From the NCBI RefSeq assembly GCF_027923225.1, contig NZ_BSDI01000019.1:124001-188000 (forward strand): a DNA stretch of 64,000 bases, written 5' to 3'. Source of the DNA: Phytohabitans aurantiacus (lineage in GTDB: Bacteria > Actinomycetota > Actinomycetes > Mycobacteriales > Micromonosporaceae). Of the stretch, positions 17,476 to 26,352 are shown one piece after another. The position numbers and the translations under genes were made by a program. The notes under the pieces are model-generated. The model saw only the letters and a list, made by a program, of their open reading frames with translations. It was not told the origin of the DNA and ran no database searches. Position 1 is the stretch's first letter. Each line of letters begins with the position of its first letter.

Positions 17476-18359
17476 ACGACGACGACGTACCGGGGTTCTG
17501 GCGCACGCTGGGGCTGCCCGGCCTGAACGACGTGCACGTGCACTTCCTGCCGCCCCGGATGCTGCGCAGGGTGTGGGATCACTTCGACAGCGCCGGGCCG
17601 CTGGTCGGCATCGAGTGGCCGATCAGGTACCGGTGGTCCGACGCCGAGCGGGTCGCCCACCTCGACAAGCTGGGGGTACGGGGGTTCACCGCGCTGGCGT
17701 ACGCGCACCGGCCCGATATGGCCGCCGACCTCAACGAGTGGACGCTCGCCTTCGCCCGCGACACGCCCGGCTGCCTGCCCTCCGCGACCTTCTACCCCGA
17801 GCCGGGGGTACTCGACTACGTGACCGGGGCGCTGGCGGCGGGCGCGCGGGTGTTCAAGCTCCACCTGCAGGTGGGCGCCTTCGACCCGCTGGACCCGGCG
17901 CTGACGCCGGTCTTCGGGCTGCTCGCCGAGACGGGTACCCCCATCGTCATCCATGCGGGGCACGCACCCATCGGCGCCGAGTACACCGGACCGGAGCCGT
18001 TCACGGCGCTGCTCGCGCGGCACCCCCGGCTGACCACGATCGTGGCGCACATGGGGTCGCCCGACTACACGTCCTTCCTCGATCTCGCCCAGGAGTACGA
18101 GCGGGTGTCGCTGGACACGACCATGGTGTTCACGCCGTTTTTCGAGAACCTCGTGCCGTTCCCTTCAGGGGAACGGGCACGCCTGCGCGATCTCGGGCTG
18201 GCCGGAAAAGTGCTGCTCGGAAGCGACTTTCCCAACATCCCGTACCAGTACGCCACTCAGCTCGACGGCCTGGTCGACCTGGATCTCGGCGACGATTGGC
18301 TGCGCGCGGTGTGCTGGGGCAACTTCGCCCGTCTGTTTACCATGGATCGTGCTCTTTGA
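17472..18359 (+). CDS. Amidohydrolase family protein (amidohydrolase 2)
   Basis: 295 residues, TIM-barrel metal-dependent hydrolase. Metal-ligand motifs are visible: NDVHVHF (HxH near the N-terminus), PIVIHAGHAP, TIVAHMGSPD and LLGSDFPN (C-terminal Asp). The layout fits PF04909 enzymes (decarboxylases or hydrolases of ring compounds). GTG start overlaps the previous stop (GTGA), and the next gene starts inside its 3' end, so three genes are translationally coupled. The substrate is unknown. Confidence 0.83.
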   Translation: MNDDDVPGFWRTLGLPGLNDVHVHFLPPRMLRRVWDHFDSAGPLVGIEWPIRYRWSDAERVAHLDKLGVRGFTALAYAHRPDMAADLNEWTLAFARDTPGCLPSATFYPEPGVLDYVTGALAAGARVFKLHLQVGAFDPLDPALTPVFGLLAETGTPIVIHAGHAPIGAEYTGPEPFTALLARHPRLTTIVAHMGSPDYTSFLDLAQEYERVSLDTTMVFTPFFENLVPFPSGERARLRDLGLAGKVLLGSDFPNIPYQYATQLDGLVDLDLGDDWLRAVCWGNFARLFTMDRAL

Positions 18360-18930
18360 GCGGCGGTTACGGGAAGGCATCGCCGACGGCTCGATCACGG
18401 CCGCGCTGCGCCGGTGGCGCCGGCCGCAGGCTGTCGCCGGCCGCCGCTACCGCACGGGCAGCGACATCGTCGAGATGTCCACTGTAGAGTCAACCAGTCC
18501 CGACGACCTGACCGACGACGACGCCCGCGCGGCCGGGTACCCCGACGCCGCGTCCCTCCTCGCCCACGTGACCGGCCCGCCCGACGGGCAGCTGTACCTG
18601 CTCCGCTTCCACCGGATCGACGGCACCGACCCACGCGACGCCCTCGCCGCCGACGACCACCTCGACGCCGCCGGGGTGGCCGCGATCGACCAGCGACTCG
18701 CCCGCCTCGACCACGCTAGCCCCCGCGGCCCATGGACGGCGGCCGCGCTCGGAGCGATCGCCGACCACCCGGGCGTGAGGGCGGCGGACCTGGCCGCGAT
18801 GCTGAGCCGCGACACAGCCTCCTTCAAGATCGACGTCCGCAAGCTGAAGGCGCTGGGCCTGACCGAGGCGCTCGAGATCGGCTACCGCCTCTCCCCCCGA
18901 GGCGCCGCCTACCTGACCTTCCGCCGCTAA
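18349..18930 (+). CDS. ASCH-like domain protein with C-terminal winged-helix-like region
   Basis: 193 residues. The first 90 residues (LFERRLREGIADGSITAALR, then a basic stretch, then LTDDDARAAGYPDAASLLAHV) resemble ASCH-type RNA-binding domains, where such loops bind nucleic acid or modified nucleosides. The C-terminal part (AALGAIADHPGVRAADLAAML... FKIDVRKLKALGLTEAL) looks like a winged helix-turn-helix. The GTG start lies 11 bases before the end of the amidohydrolase gene. Function unknown; the domain calls are by eye. Confidence 0.65.
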   Translation: MLFERRLREGIADGSITAALRRWRRPQAVAGRRYRTGSDIVEMSTVESTSPDDLTDDDARAAGYPDAASLLAHVTGPPDGQLYLLRFHRIDGTDPRDALAADDHLDAAGVAAIDQRLARLDHASPRGPWTAAALGAIADHPGVRAADLAAMLSRDTASFKIDVRKLKALGLTEALEIGYRLSPRGAAYLTFRR

Positions 18931-18961
18931 ACCCTGCCCTTCCGCCTTCCCCCGAGCGAAA

Positions 18962-19764
18962 TCAATCGGAGTTCACTTCAGCGCCCGCGAAGGCCGCAGC
19001 CCAGAAGGCATGCACGATGTCCAGTGCGGCTTCTATCCGAGGCGGGGAGTCGGTGAGGCCCCCGGCCAGTTCGGGATAGAGGTCGGCCCAGGTCGGTGGC
19101 GGCTCAGGCAACACATCCGGAACAGGATGCGTGGCCCGCACAGCGAAGACATGGCGTACGACCTCCGCCAATGCCGCGTCGGCCGCCAGACCGCTCTCGA
19201 TGAGCAGCACCAGGTCGACGAGGTCCTTCACCCGGGTGTTCGGGCGGTCACCATAGTCGCGGCTGAGGGCGTGCGCCTTCTCAGCGAAGTGCTGTCGACG
19301 ATCCACGGCCTCAATCTCTCGGGGCGGAGTGCCAGCGAACTCCAGCAGGTTGGGAAGGGGAAGCCGCTCGGTCAAGGCGATCTCTTCGCCTCTAGCCACG
19401 ACGTCGACGCGGACGGTCGCGAACGTCTTCCCCGCCAACAGGCTTTCCACCGAGAACCGCCAGCCACCCCGACCGGCGGTATCCGCTCTCAGATCAGCCG
19501 GCGGAGAGACTCGAAAGAGGAACTTGTCGCCGTCCTCGTCGATCGAGAGTGCGTCTATGAGGAGATCTCGCACCGTGGCGCCGTCGAGCTCCGGCTCGCT
19601 TTCGGGGCGCGCCGCCAGATCCAGATCCCTGGTGGAACGAGCCCGGCTGGGGAGGCGGAACTCCAGTACCGCGCCTCCTTTGAGGACCCAGCCGGTGGCC
19701 CGGTCGGTCGAAAGGCGAGCGAGGATCCGCGAAGCGACTCAGCACTGCGGTACCGCTCCGTCAT
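18962..19764 (-). pseudogene. abiEii: AbiEii-type nucleotidyltransferase toxin, apparently frameshifted near the N-terminus
   Basis: Downstream of an intact AbiEi-like gene, the expected AbiEii start ATG at 19764 overlaps the antitoxin stop (ATGA) and begins MTERYRSAES, typical for the family. That frame then departs from the family and stops about 70 codons in. A different frame carries the nucleotidyltransferase core: VASRILARLS, WVLKGGAVLEFRL and STRDLDLAAR, continuing to the stop at 18962. The core frame is closed by TGA just upstream, and its first usable start (GTG at 19573) lies after the KGG and DLD motifs. This looks like a deletion of roughly 25-30 codons that shifted the frame; a sequencing error or programmed shift is possible. 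Confidence 0.72.
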
Positions 19765-20360
19765 GGCGTGGCCCGCAGTGCCCGCTCGACGCCCAACTCC
19801 GCTTGGACGCCCAACCGTTGGGCGGCCTTGAGGAGCCCGCGACGGGTGGTTAGCCCACGCTGGATCGCCTCGGTGACTGCCGAGTCCACCACGTCCTGGT
19901 CCATCCTCGCGGCCGCACTCTCCACGATCGCGCGTACCGGGCTGGTGACGCGATATCCGCCGTAGTCGTCAATCTCGTCGTCCGTTAGATCGGCGCGATG
20001 GAGAACCACCCCATCGCTCTTCTGCCGGAACCCCGGTGGGACCGTGAGGTGAATCCGGGAGGGGTTGGCTGTGCCCAGGTCATGGACGGCCAGCGCGGTC
20101 GTGTGAGAAACGATCGCGCGTCCCTTGCCCCATAGCGCCCAGCGAGCCAGATGGTCGTCTTCGCCGCTGGGCAGCATGTCGAACTCGTGAAAGCGGTAGA
20201 TGCCCCGGTCGACGGCGACCCAGTTGCCACGCTGCGTGTGGTGATGCTGAGCCTGATACGAGTATCCGACTTCGCGCGCCTGCGCGGCCGTGAAGTAGCC
20301 GCGCTGGGCGCTGGCGACGCGCCAGAGCGCGGCCCGTAGGTCCCTGCGATCCACAGTCAC
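19761..20360 (-). CDS. abiEi: AbiEi-type antitoxin / transcriptional regulator of an AbiE system
   Basis: 199 residues. The N-terminal part (residues about 8-60: LWRVASAQRGYFTAAQAREVGYSYQ) is the winged helix of AbiEi-family antitoxins, followed by the conserved GIYRFHEF region and a C-terminal antitoxin domain. Type IV AbiE antitoxins neutralise the nucleotidyltransferase toxin without binding it and repress their own promoter. The GTG start at 20360 is preceded by an AT-rich region with a 23-bp dyad (20424-20446). The antitoxin is intact while the toxin gene is broken. Confidence 0.85.
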   Translation of the reverse strand: MTVDRRDLRAALWRVASAQRGYFTAAQAREVGYSYQAQHHHTQRGNWVAVDRGIYRFHEFDMLPSGEDDHLARWALWGKGRAIVSHTTALAVHDLGTANPSRIHLTVPPGFRQKSDGVVLHRADLTDDEIDDYGGYRVTSPVRAIVESAAARMDQDVVDSAVTEAIQRGLTTRRGLLKAAQRLGVQAELGVERALRATP

Positions 20361-20423
20361 GCGCGGCCTCTCATGAACCGGTAGCTAAAGCAAAACTGTA
20401 CTTCTGTGCACTCCTGAGACGCA

Positions 20424-20446
20424 AAACTAAAAATTTCCTTTAGTTT
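20424..20446. promoter_or_regulatory. Candidate AbiEi operator: 23-bp inverted repeat
   Basis: AAACTAAA (20424-20431) and its perfect complement TTTAGTTT (20439-20446), separated by seven bases, in a conspicuously AT-rich patch 64 bases upstream of the antitoxin start. Characterised AbiEi antitoxins bind inverted repeats of similar length in their own promoter; the assignment here is inference. Confidence 0.5.
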
Positions 20447-20500
20447 GACGCTCTGCATTGGGCGAACGCACTGGACCGTGGCGAGCCCTATGCCTTCGCC

Positions 20501-20576
20501 GATCAAGGGCATATGCGTGGATCAAGGGCGAAAGCACGCGGAACTGAGATCGAACCGCGTGCATTCGCCCTTGATC
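20501..20576 (-). repeat. Family 2 three-arm element, copy 4
   Basis: Complete 76-bp copy: half-arm 20501-20519, arm 20520-20541, 13-base loop with GAGATC, arm 20555-20576. Preceded by CGCC and followed by GGCGG. It lies in the 263-bp gap upstream of abiEi and downstream of the PolA-like gene. Confidence 0.88.
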
Positions 20577-20623
20577 GGCGGACAGGGGCGTGGGGAGACG
20601 TCGTCACGGGCGGGCAGACGCGG

Positions 20624-22150
20624 TTATTTGGCGTCCGCGTAACAGTCGACGACCGAGACGTCGAGGGGGAACCGGACCGCGGTGTCGCCGAACAGCAGTG
20701 AACCCGCGCGGGTGGCGGCCCAGTGCACGGCCTCGGAGACCTCGTCGGCGCGGTCGGCCGGGCAGTGCACCATCACCTCGTCGTGCTGGAAGAAGACCAG
20801 CTCGGCGCCGGTGCCGGCGAGCCGGCCGCGAAGCATGGCCAGCAGGGTCAGCGCCCACTCGGCGGCGGTCGCCTGGATGACGAAGTTCCTGGTGAACCGG
20901 CCGCGGGCCCGAGCGCCAGCGCCCGCGCCATCCTCGCTGAAGCCGAGCGGCGCGGATGACGGTGGACAGGTGCGACCTAGCCAGGAGCGGACCAGGCCGC
21001 CACCCTCGCCCGTGCGGGCGGCCGCCTCGACGTAGTCGAACGCGGTCGGGTAGTGGCGCCGGAGCGTGGCGAGCGCCGGGATCGCCGCGCCGCCGGTCTG
21101 GCCGTACATGGCGCCGAGCAGGGCCACCTTGGCCTTCGCCCGGTCGCCGCCGAACGAGTCGGTGGCGAGTGCGGCGTACAGGTCGCCGGAGGCGGCGGCC
21201 GCGGCGAGGCGGGTGTCGCCGGAGACCGCTGCCAGCACGCGCGGTTCGAGCTGGCCGGCGTCGGCGACCACCAGCTTCCAGCCCGGGTCGGCGACGACGG
21301 CGCGCCGGACGACTTTGGGGATCTGGAGGGCGCCGCCGCCTCGGGTGGCCCAGCGGCCGGACACGACACCGCCCGGCACGTACTCCGGGCGGAACCTGCC
21401 GTCGCGCACCCACGCGTCGCACCAGGCCCAGCCGTGTGCGGTCCAGATGCGGTAGAGCTCCTTGAACTCCAGCAGGAGCGGCACCGCCGGATGGTCGACG
21501 TCGCGTAGCGACCACGCTCGGGTGTTGGGCAGCTGGATGCCGGCGCGGGTGAAGGCACGCAGCACCTCGGCCGGGGACTCGGGGTGGAGGCTGCGGACGC
21601 CGAACGCGTCGTTGATGCGGGCGGTGAGCTCGGCGAGGCGCCGGGGCGGACCGCCGACCGCCGAGGGCTCGCCGAGCAGCTCGACGAGGAGCTTGTGGTG
21701 GATGTCGGCACGCCAGGGCAGCCCGACGGCGCCCATCTCGACGGCGATCAGCGCGCCCGCGGACTCGGCGGCCACCAGCAGCTTGAACCGCCCTGGCTGG
21801 CCCACCAACGAGAGCCGATGACCCTGGTCCGCGTACACCTTGGACAAGATCTCGGGATCGTCAGCGGGTGGCGGCGCGGCCTCGAACAAGGTCCCCTGGC
21901 CGTCGCCAGGGGGTAAGGCCGCCCTCGGCGGCGGGTCGGGTGGCACGGGTGTGCCGGCGAGCCGCGCGTGCGCGGCGGCGAGCGACCGGGGCTCACCCCA
22001 CCGCCCGTCGTATCCGAGCAGCAGTGCCTCGGTCAGCTCGATGTCGTGGCAGCGCTCGACGCGGGTGCCGGCGCGCAGCAGCGGCGGGTAGGAGGTCGCT
22101 GTCGACCCCCACACCCGCCGCCCGTCGACCTCCACGACCGCATTCTGCAC
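20624..22150 (-). CDS. DNA polymerase I (family A)-like protein, bifunctional exonuclease/polymerase type
   Basis: 508 residues. The polymerase motifs are recognisable: motif A VVADAGQLEPRVLAAVSGD, motif B RAKAKVALLGAMYGQTGG, motif C QHDEVMVHC, and the template-contact region NFVIQATAAEWAL. Compared with actinobacterial 'bifunctional 3'-5' exonuclease/DNA polymerase' proteins it appears shortened at the N-terminus, and the exonuclease carboxylates are not evident. GTG start at 22150, 21 bases after the last permease of the sugar importer, so it may ride on that transcript. It is an accessory polymerase, not the main PolA; its role is unknown. Confidence 0.82.
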   Translation of the reverse strand: MQNAVVEVDGRRVWGSTATSYPPLLRAGTRVERCHDIELTEALLLGYDGRWGEPRSLAAAHARLAGTPVPPDPPPRAALPPGDGQGTLFEAAPPPADDPEILSKVYADQGHRLSLVGQPGRFKLLVAAESAGALIAVEMGAVGLPWRADIHHKLLVELLGEPSAVGGPPRRLAELTARINDAFGVRSLHPESPAEVLRAFTRAGIQLPNTRAWSLRDVDHPAVPLLLEFKELYRIWTAHGWAWCDAWVRDGRFRPEYVPGGVVSGRWATRGGGALQIPKVVRRAVVADPGWKLVVADAGQLEPRVLAAVSGDTRLAAAAASGDLYAALATDSFGGDRAKAKVALLGAMYGQTGGAAIPALATLRRHYPTAFDYVEAAARTGEGGGLVRSWLGRTCPPSSAPLGFSEDGAGAGARARGRFTRNFVIQATAAEWALTLLAMLRGRLAGTGAELVFFQHDEVMVHCPADRADEVSEAVHWAATRAGSLLFGDTAVRFPLDVSVVDCYADAK

Positions 22151-22171
22151 CGACGCACCGACAGAAACCGG

Positions 22172-23068
22172 CTACTTGACCGCGCCCGCTGTCAGGCCCT
22201 GCTGGATCTGGCGCTGGAAGAAGCCGTACATGACGATCATCGGCAGGATCGAGAGCGTCAGCGCGGCGAAGAGCGCCGCCCAGTCCGCCTCGTATCCGGC
22301 CTGCACGGAGATGCTCGCGATGCCCTGGGTGAGCACCCACTTCTGGTCGGCGTTCTCACCCTGCATGAGCGCCACGGGCAGCAGGTACTGGTTCCACTGC
22401 CCGAGGATGTTGAAGATCGTGAGGCTGACCAGGCCGGGCTTGGCCATCGGCATCATGACCTGGAAGAACAGCCGGGTGTGCGAAGCGCCGTCGATCATCG
22501 CGGCCTCGGCCACCGAGTTCGGCAGCGTCTTGAAGAACGCGGCCAGGAAGAACACGGTGAACGGCAGCGAGTACGCGATGTAGACCAGGATCAGTCCGGT
22601 GTAGGTGTTGAGCAGCCCCAGGTTGTTGACCACGAGGAAGAGCGGCACCAAGGCGAGGAACACCGGAAAAGCGAGCCCGGACACGAAAAGGTAGTAGATG
22701 AACCGGTTGCCGAAGAACTTGTACCGGGCCAGCACATACGCCGCCATCGAGCCGAGCAGCATGGTGCCGGCCGTGCTGATCGAGACCACGAAGACGCTGT
22801 TGAGGAAGTAGCGCCCGACGTGCGCGTCGTTCCACGCCCGCACGTAGCTGTCGAAGTTGAAGCTGCTGGGCAGGGCGAACGGGTTACCCAGGAAGATCTC
22901 GGTGTTGTTCTTGAACGAGGCCATGACCGTCCAGGCCAGCGGCGCGATCACGAGGATCGCCCAGACCGCCAGGCTGAGGTGGGCAAAGCCCGACAAGACC
23001 TTTACTTCGCGACGCTCCGTCGAAGCCGGCGCCGCCTGGCGAGTCGCCTCGCGGGTCAACAGTGCCAC
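22172..23068 (-). CDS. ngcG: Carbohydrate ABC transporter permease, MalG/NgcG-like
   Basis: 298 residues, CUT1-type permease with about six membrane segments. The ATPase-contact loop reads SVAEAAMIDGASHTRLFFQVMMPMAKPGL, the EAA motif. It partners with the next permease and the NgcE-type receptor. No ATPase gene is linked, as usual for actinobacterial sugar importers that share a genomic MsiK-type ATPase. Gap to the upstream permease is nine bases. Confidence 0.88.
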   Translation of the reverse strand: MALLTREATRQAAPASTERREVKVLSGFAHLSLAVWAILVIAPLAWTVMASFKNNTEIFLGNPFALPSSFNFDSYVRAWNDAHVGRYFLNSVFVVSISTAGTMLLGSMAAYVLARYKFFGNRFIYYLFVSGLAFPVFLALVPLFLVVNNLGLLNTYTGLILVYIAYSLPFTVFFLAAFFKTLPNSVAEAAMIDGASHTRLFFQVMMPMAKPGLVSLTIFNILGQWNQYLLPVALMQGENADQKWVLTQGIASISVQAGYEADWAALFAALTLSILPMIVMYGFFQRQIQQGLTAGAVK

Positions 23069-23077
23069 CGGTACCCC

Positions 23078-23989
23078 TTAGAGCTCGATCGTCTCGCGCC
23101 TGCTCACCCGCAGGGTGAGCGCGGCGAACGTGATGGTCAGGAAGAACAGGGCGACGCCCATCGCGGAGGCGTAGCCGAACTGGGAGTAGGAGAACGCGTT
23201 GCGGTAGATCTCCATACCGAGCACCGTGGTGGCGCCGTCCGGCCCGCCCTGGTCGACCGAGAGCACCTGCACGATCGCGAACGCGTCGAACGCCGCGATG
23301 CCCAGGTACACCCACGCCACCTGCAGCGTGTCCCACAGCAGCGGCATCGTGACCCGGAAGAACATGGCGCCCCGGCCGGCGCCGTCGAGGGTGGCCGCCT
23401 CGTAGATGTCCTTCGGGATCGAGGCCATGCCCGCCGAGAAGAGCACCACGTAGAAGCCGACCGACTGCCAGACCAGTACCGCGACGATGGCCCACAGCGC
23501 GATCCTGCCGTTGGCCATGAACAGGATCGGATCGATACCGAAGATCTTGAGGAAGCCGTTGAGCAGGCCGCTGTCGTCCGGGGCGTACACCCGCTGGAAG
23601 ATCACGCCGATGATGACGATGGCGAGGACCTGGGGGAAGAAGAACACGAAGCGGTAGAACTTCGACCCCCAGACCCCCGTCATCACGCCACCGCGCGAGC
23701 CGCCCCCCACGTTCAGCAGGAACGCGAAGAACAGCGCGATCGCGATGGTGACCAGCGGCAGGGCAAGCAGCAACAGGCCGTGGTGACGGACGGCTTTCCA
23801 GAAGACGTCGTCTTGCAACAACCGCTGGAAGTTGTCCAACCCGATGAACTTGGGGTTCGCCGAGACACCGCGCCAGTTGGTCATCGCCAGGTAGAACGCC
23901 TGGAGGTACGGCGCGATCACGAAGGTCACGTAGAGCGCGACCGGTGCGGCCAAGAAGCCGACGATGAAGGGGTACTTGCCGTGCCGCAT
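23078..23989 (-). CDS. ngcF: Carbohydrate ABC transporter permease, MalF/NgcF-like
   Basis: 303 residues beginning MRHGKYPFIVGFLAAPVALY. CUT1 permease with six predicted segments and an EAA loop at PKDIYEAATLDGAGRGAMFFRVTMPL. It lies ten bases after the receptor gene and nine bases before the partner permease. It is clearly paralogous to the permease at 28390, which begins almost identically (MRHGKYPLIVAFL). Confidence 0.88.
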   Translation of the reverse strand: MRHGKYPFIVGFLAAPVALYVTFVIAPYLQAFYLAMTNWRGVSANPKFIGLDNFQRLLQDDVFWKAVRHHGLLLLALPLVTIAIALFFAFLLNVGGGSRGGVMTGVWGSKFYRFVFFFPQVLAIVIIGVIFQRVYAPDDSGLLNGFLKIFGIDPILFMANGRIALWAIVAVLVWQSVGFYVVLFSAGMASIPKDIYEAATLDGAGRGAMFFRVTMPLLWDTLQVAWVYLGIAAFDAFAIVQVLSVDQGGPDGATTVLGMEIYRNAFSYSQFGYASAMGVALFFLTITFAALTLRVSRRETIEL

Positions 23990-23999
23990 GATCTGAGCC

Positions 24000-25409
24000 T
24001 CAGCGCTTGAACTTCTCGATGGACGGGTCCTTCTTCACTTCGTCCGCGACCTTCTGCATGCGGGCCACGAACTTGTTGGCGTCGCCACCGGAGAACATCA
24101 GCTCGTTGGTGGCCGCGCGGCACTCGTCGTCCATCTTCTTGTACCAGGTGTCCCAGCGGTACGCGAAGTAGTCGCTGCCGGCCGCCTTGAGCATGGCCTC
24201 GCTGCTGGTCAGGCCCGGCGAGATCGTCAGGCCCTCGGTGGCGCCCTGCACGACGGTCAGCACCTTGGTCAGCTCGGTGAACCCCTTGGCACCCTCCTTC
24301 GACAGCATGTGCCGCAGGTACTCCATGCCGCCGCGCGGGTTCTTGCCCTTGGCGGCGACGAAGTACATCTCGCCGGCCGCCGCGTAGATCGCCGTCTGCG
24401 GGAGCTTGTCGGACGCGGTGGCGCTCGGCAGCGGCATGACCGCGTAGTTGAAGCCGGCCGGGGTGTCCTTGGCCTGCTCGTTCTCCAGCCACGAGCCGCT
24501 CGGGTACAGGCCGACCCGGTACTGGTTCTGCTGGAGCTGGACCTCGGTGTGCCGCAGGCCGAGGTGCGACTTGAGCATGTACTTGTTGCCGATCTCGCCC
24601 CACAGCTGCGCGGCCTGCTTGACCGCGTCGACCTGCCAGGCGCCGTCCTCGAGGTTGTCGATGTTCTTGAGGACGTCCGCGCCACCGATCTTGGCGGCGG
24701 TCGTGAGGATGACCAGGTACTGGTAGTAGGAGGCGTTCGCGCCGGCGTACGCGTACGGCGTGACGCCCTTGGCCTTCATGCTGTCGAGCAGGGCGGTGAA
24801 CTCGGTCCAGGTCTTCGGCACGGTCCAGCTGTTGTCCTTGAAGAGCTTGTCCGAGTACCAGAGGCCGAAGGTGGTGAACGCGTAGTTCAGCACGTACGGC
24901 TTGCCGTTGAACGTGCCCTGCTCCACCGTGCCCGGCACGAGGGTGTCCTTGACGGTCTTGCCGGCGATGTCGAGCGACGGCGCGTTGAACAGGTCGGTCA
25001 GGTCCTGCACCTGCCCGGCCTGCACGAGCGCGCCCTGGTCCATCAGCTTGGAGCCGGCGTTGTTGACCATGTCCGGCGGCTGCTCGCTGGTGAAGCGCGG
25101 CTGCAGCACGGTGGCGATCTCCTCGGCCTGGGAGAACTTCACCTCGGCCTCGGGGAACGACTTCTTGTACGACGGGATGTGCACGTCGGTGGCGTACTTG
25201 GTGCCCAGGCCGCCGTTGAAGATGACCACCTCGAGCGGCGCCTTGGCGTCGACGCCCAGCGGGTTGGTCTCGCTCTTCTCGCCCTCGGCCTGGTCCTGCG
25301 TGTCGTCATCGCCGCCGCCGACACACGCGCTGAGCAGCCCCGCGGCCGGGGTTGCGAGCAGGCCCGCGGCAGCCGCCCTTTGCAGGAATGTGCGTCGATC
25401 CTCTGACAT
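24000..25409 (-). CDS. ngcE: NgcE-type N-acetylglucosamine/diacetylchitobiose-binding lipoprotein
   Basis: 469 residues. The N-terminus has a twin-arginine motif (DRRTFLQRA), a hydrophobic stretch and a lipobox Cys (LLSACVGGG), so it should be a Tat-exported lipoprotein receptor. The mature protein resembles NgcE of Streptomyces olivaceoviridis (APLEVVIFNGGLGTKYATD; DMVNNAGSKLMDQGALV; LYPSGSWLENEQAKDTPAGF). It opens the ngcEFG set, 31 bases after an RpiR regulator. Substrate inferred as GlcNAc or chitobiose from family resemblance and the nearby sugar kinase. Confidence 0.85.
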   Translation of the reverse strand: MSEDRRTFLQRAAAAGLLATPAAGLLSACVGGGDDDTQDQAEGEKSETNPLGVDAKAPLEVVIFNGGLGTKYATDVHIPSYKKSFPEAEVKFSQAEEIATVLQPRFTSEQPPDMVNNAGSKLMDQGALVQAGQVQDLTDLFNAPSLDIAGKTVKDTLVPGTVEQGTFNGKPYVLNYAFTTFGLWYSDKLFKDNSWTVPKTWTEFTALLDSMKAKGVTPYAYAGANASYYQYLVILTTAAKIGGADVLKNIDNLEDGAWQVDAVKQAAQLWGEIGNKYMLKSHLGLRHTEVQLQQNQYRVGLYPSGSWLENEQAKDTPAGFNYAVMPLPSATASDKLPQTAIYAAAGEMYFVAAKGKNPRGGMEYLRHMLSKEGAKGFTELTKVLTVVQGATEGLTISPGLTSSEAMLKAAGSDYFAYRWDTWYKKMDDECRAATNELMFSGGDANKFVARMQKVADEVKKDPSIEKFKR

Positions 25410-25440
25410 GGGGGTCTCCTTCTAACTCGTTGAAACGTGA

Positions 25441-26313
25441 CTAGCTCGTCGAACGTGACTTGTGTCCGTCGACCGCCTGAGCGGTCCGCTGGAATGCCGC
25501 GTGTGCCCTGTCGTGGGTGCGCTGCGCCACCGCGATGTAGAGCAGGTCGAGCACCACGAGCTGGGGATGGCGCGCGGAGAGCGCGTCCGGGCGGAACGTG
25601 GTCGCCTGTGTCGCCGTGACGAGCACGATGTCGGCCAGCTCCGCGAGGGGGGATTTCGGGAAGCTGGTGAGGGCGACGGTGGTGGCGCCGTGGCTGCCGG
25701 CCTCGGCCAGCATCTCGATGATTTCCCGCGTCTGTCCACTGTGGGAGATCCCGAGCGCCACATCGCCGGCGCGGAGCAGCGCCGCACCGGCCAGTCCATT
25801 GTGTACATCGGTCCACGCCCACGCCGCGACGCCGATGCGATGGAGGCTGAACTGCATCTCCTCGCCGACCAGCGCGCTGCCGCTGGCGCCGAAGATGATG
25901 ACCCGGGTCGCACCGGCGATCGCGTCGGCGGCCCGCTCGACCTCGCCGAGATCGAGCAGCGCGGCGGTGTCGTGCATCGAGCGCGTGTCCGCGGCCATGA
26001 TCTGGCCGAGCACCCGGTCGAGCGGGTCACCCGGCTGGATCTCGCGTCCAATGTCGACGGTCCAGCCGGCGGCGCGAGCACGCCCGGTCTCCGCGGCGAT
26101 GCCGAGCCGCAGCTCGGCGTACCCCTCGAAGCCCAGCGCCCGGCAGAACCGGGTAATGGTGGCCGGCGAGGTGCCGCTGCGCTCGGCAAGCTCGACGATC
26201 GTGGCCCGCGCCGCGGCCGCCGGGTCGCTGAGCACCTGCTCGGCGACCCGCTGCAGAGCCCCGGTGAACTCCGGCAGCTTGGCGCGGACGGTCGTCAGCA
26301 CACCATCACGCAC
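25441..26313 (-). CDS. RpiR/MurR family transcriptional regulator
   Basis: 290 residues: an N-terminal RpiR-type helix-turn-helix (ATIVELAERSGTSPATITRFCRALGFEGYAEL) and a C-terminal SIS sugar-phosphate-binding domain (VIIFGASGSALVGEEMQFSLHRIG; GISHSGQTREIIEML). Such regulators respond to phosphosugars such as GlcNAc-6-P or MurNAc-6-P. It is the first gene of the minus-strand importer operon and divergent from a sugar kinase, so it probably controls both through sites in the 147-bp intergenic region. Confidence 0.9.
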   Translation of the reverse strand: MRDGVLTTVRAKLPEFTGALQRVAEQVLSDPAAAARATIVELAERSGTSPATITRFCRALGFEGYAELRLGIAAETGRARAAGWTVDIGREIQPGDPLDRVLGQIMAADTRSMHDTAALLDLGEVERAADAIAGATRVIIFGASGSALVGEEMQFSLHRIGVAAWAWTDVHNGLAGAALLRAGDVALGISHSGQTREIIEMLAEAGSHGATTVALTSFPKSPLAELADIVLVTATQATTFRPDALSARHPQLVVLDLLYIAVAQRTHDRAHAAFQRTAQAVDGHKSRSTS

Positions 26314-26352
26314 GACCGACCACCTTTCAGAAAAGAGTGTTAACTGATAGTG

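Noticed and set aside
21968..24010. 680-codon + strand open frame antisense to the importer permeases
   Set aside because: High GC content keeps antisense frames open; the permeases on the other strand have clear family motifs and operon spacing.
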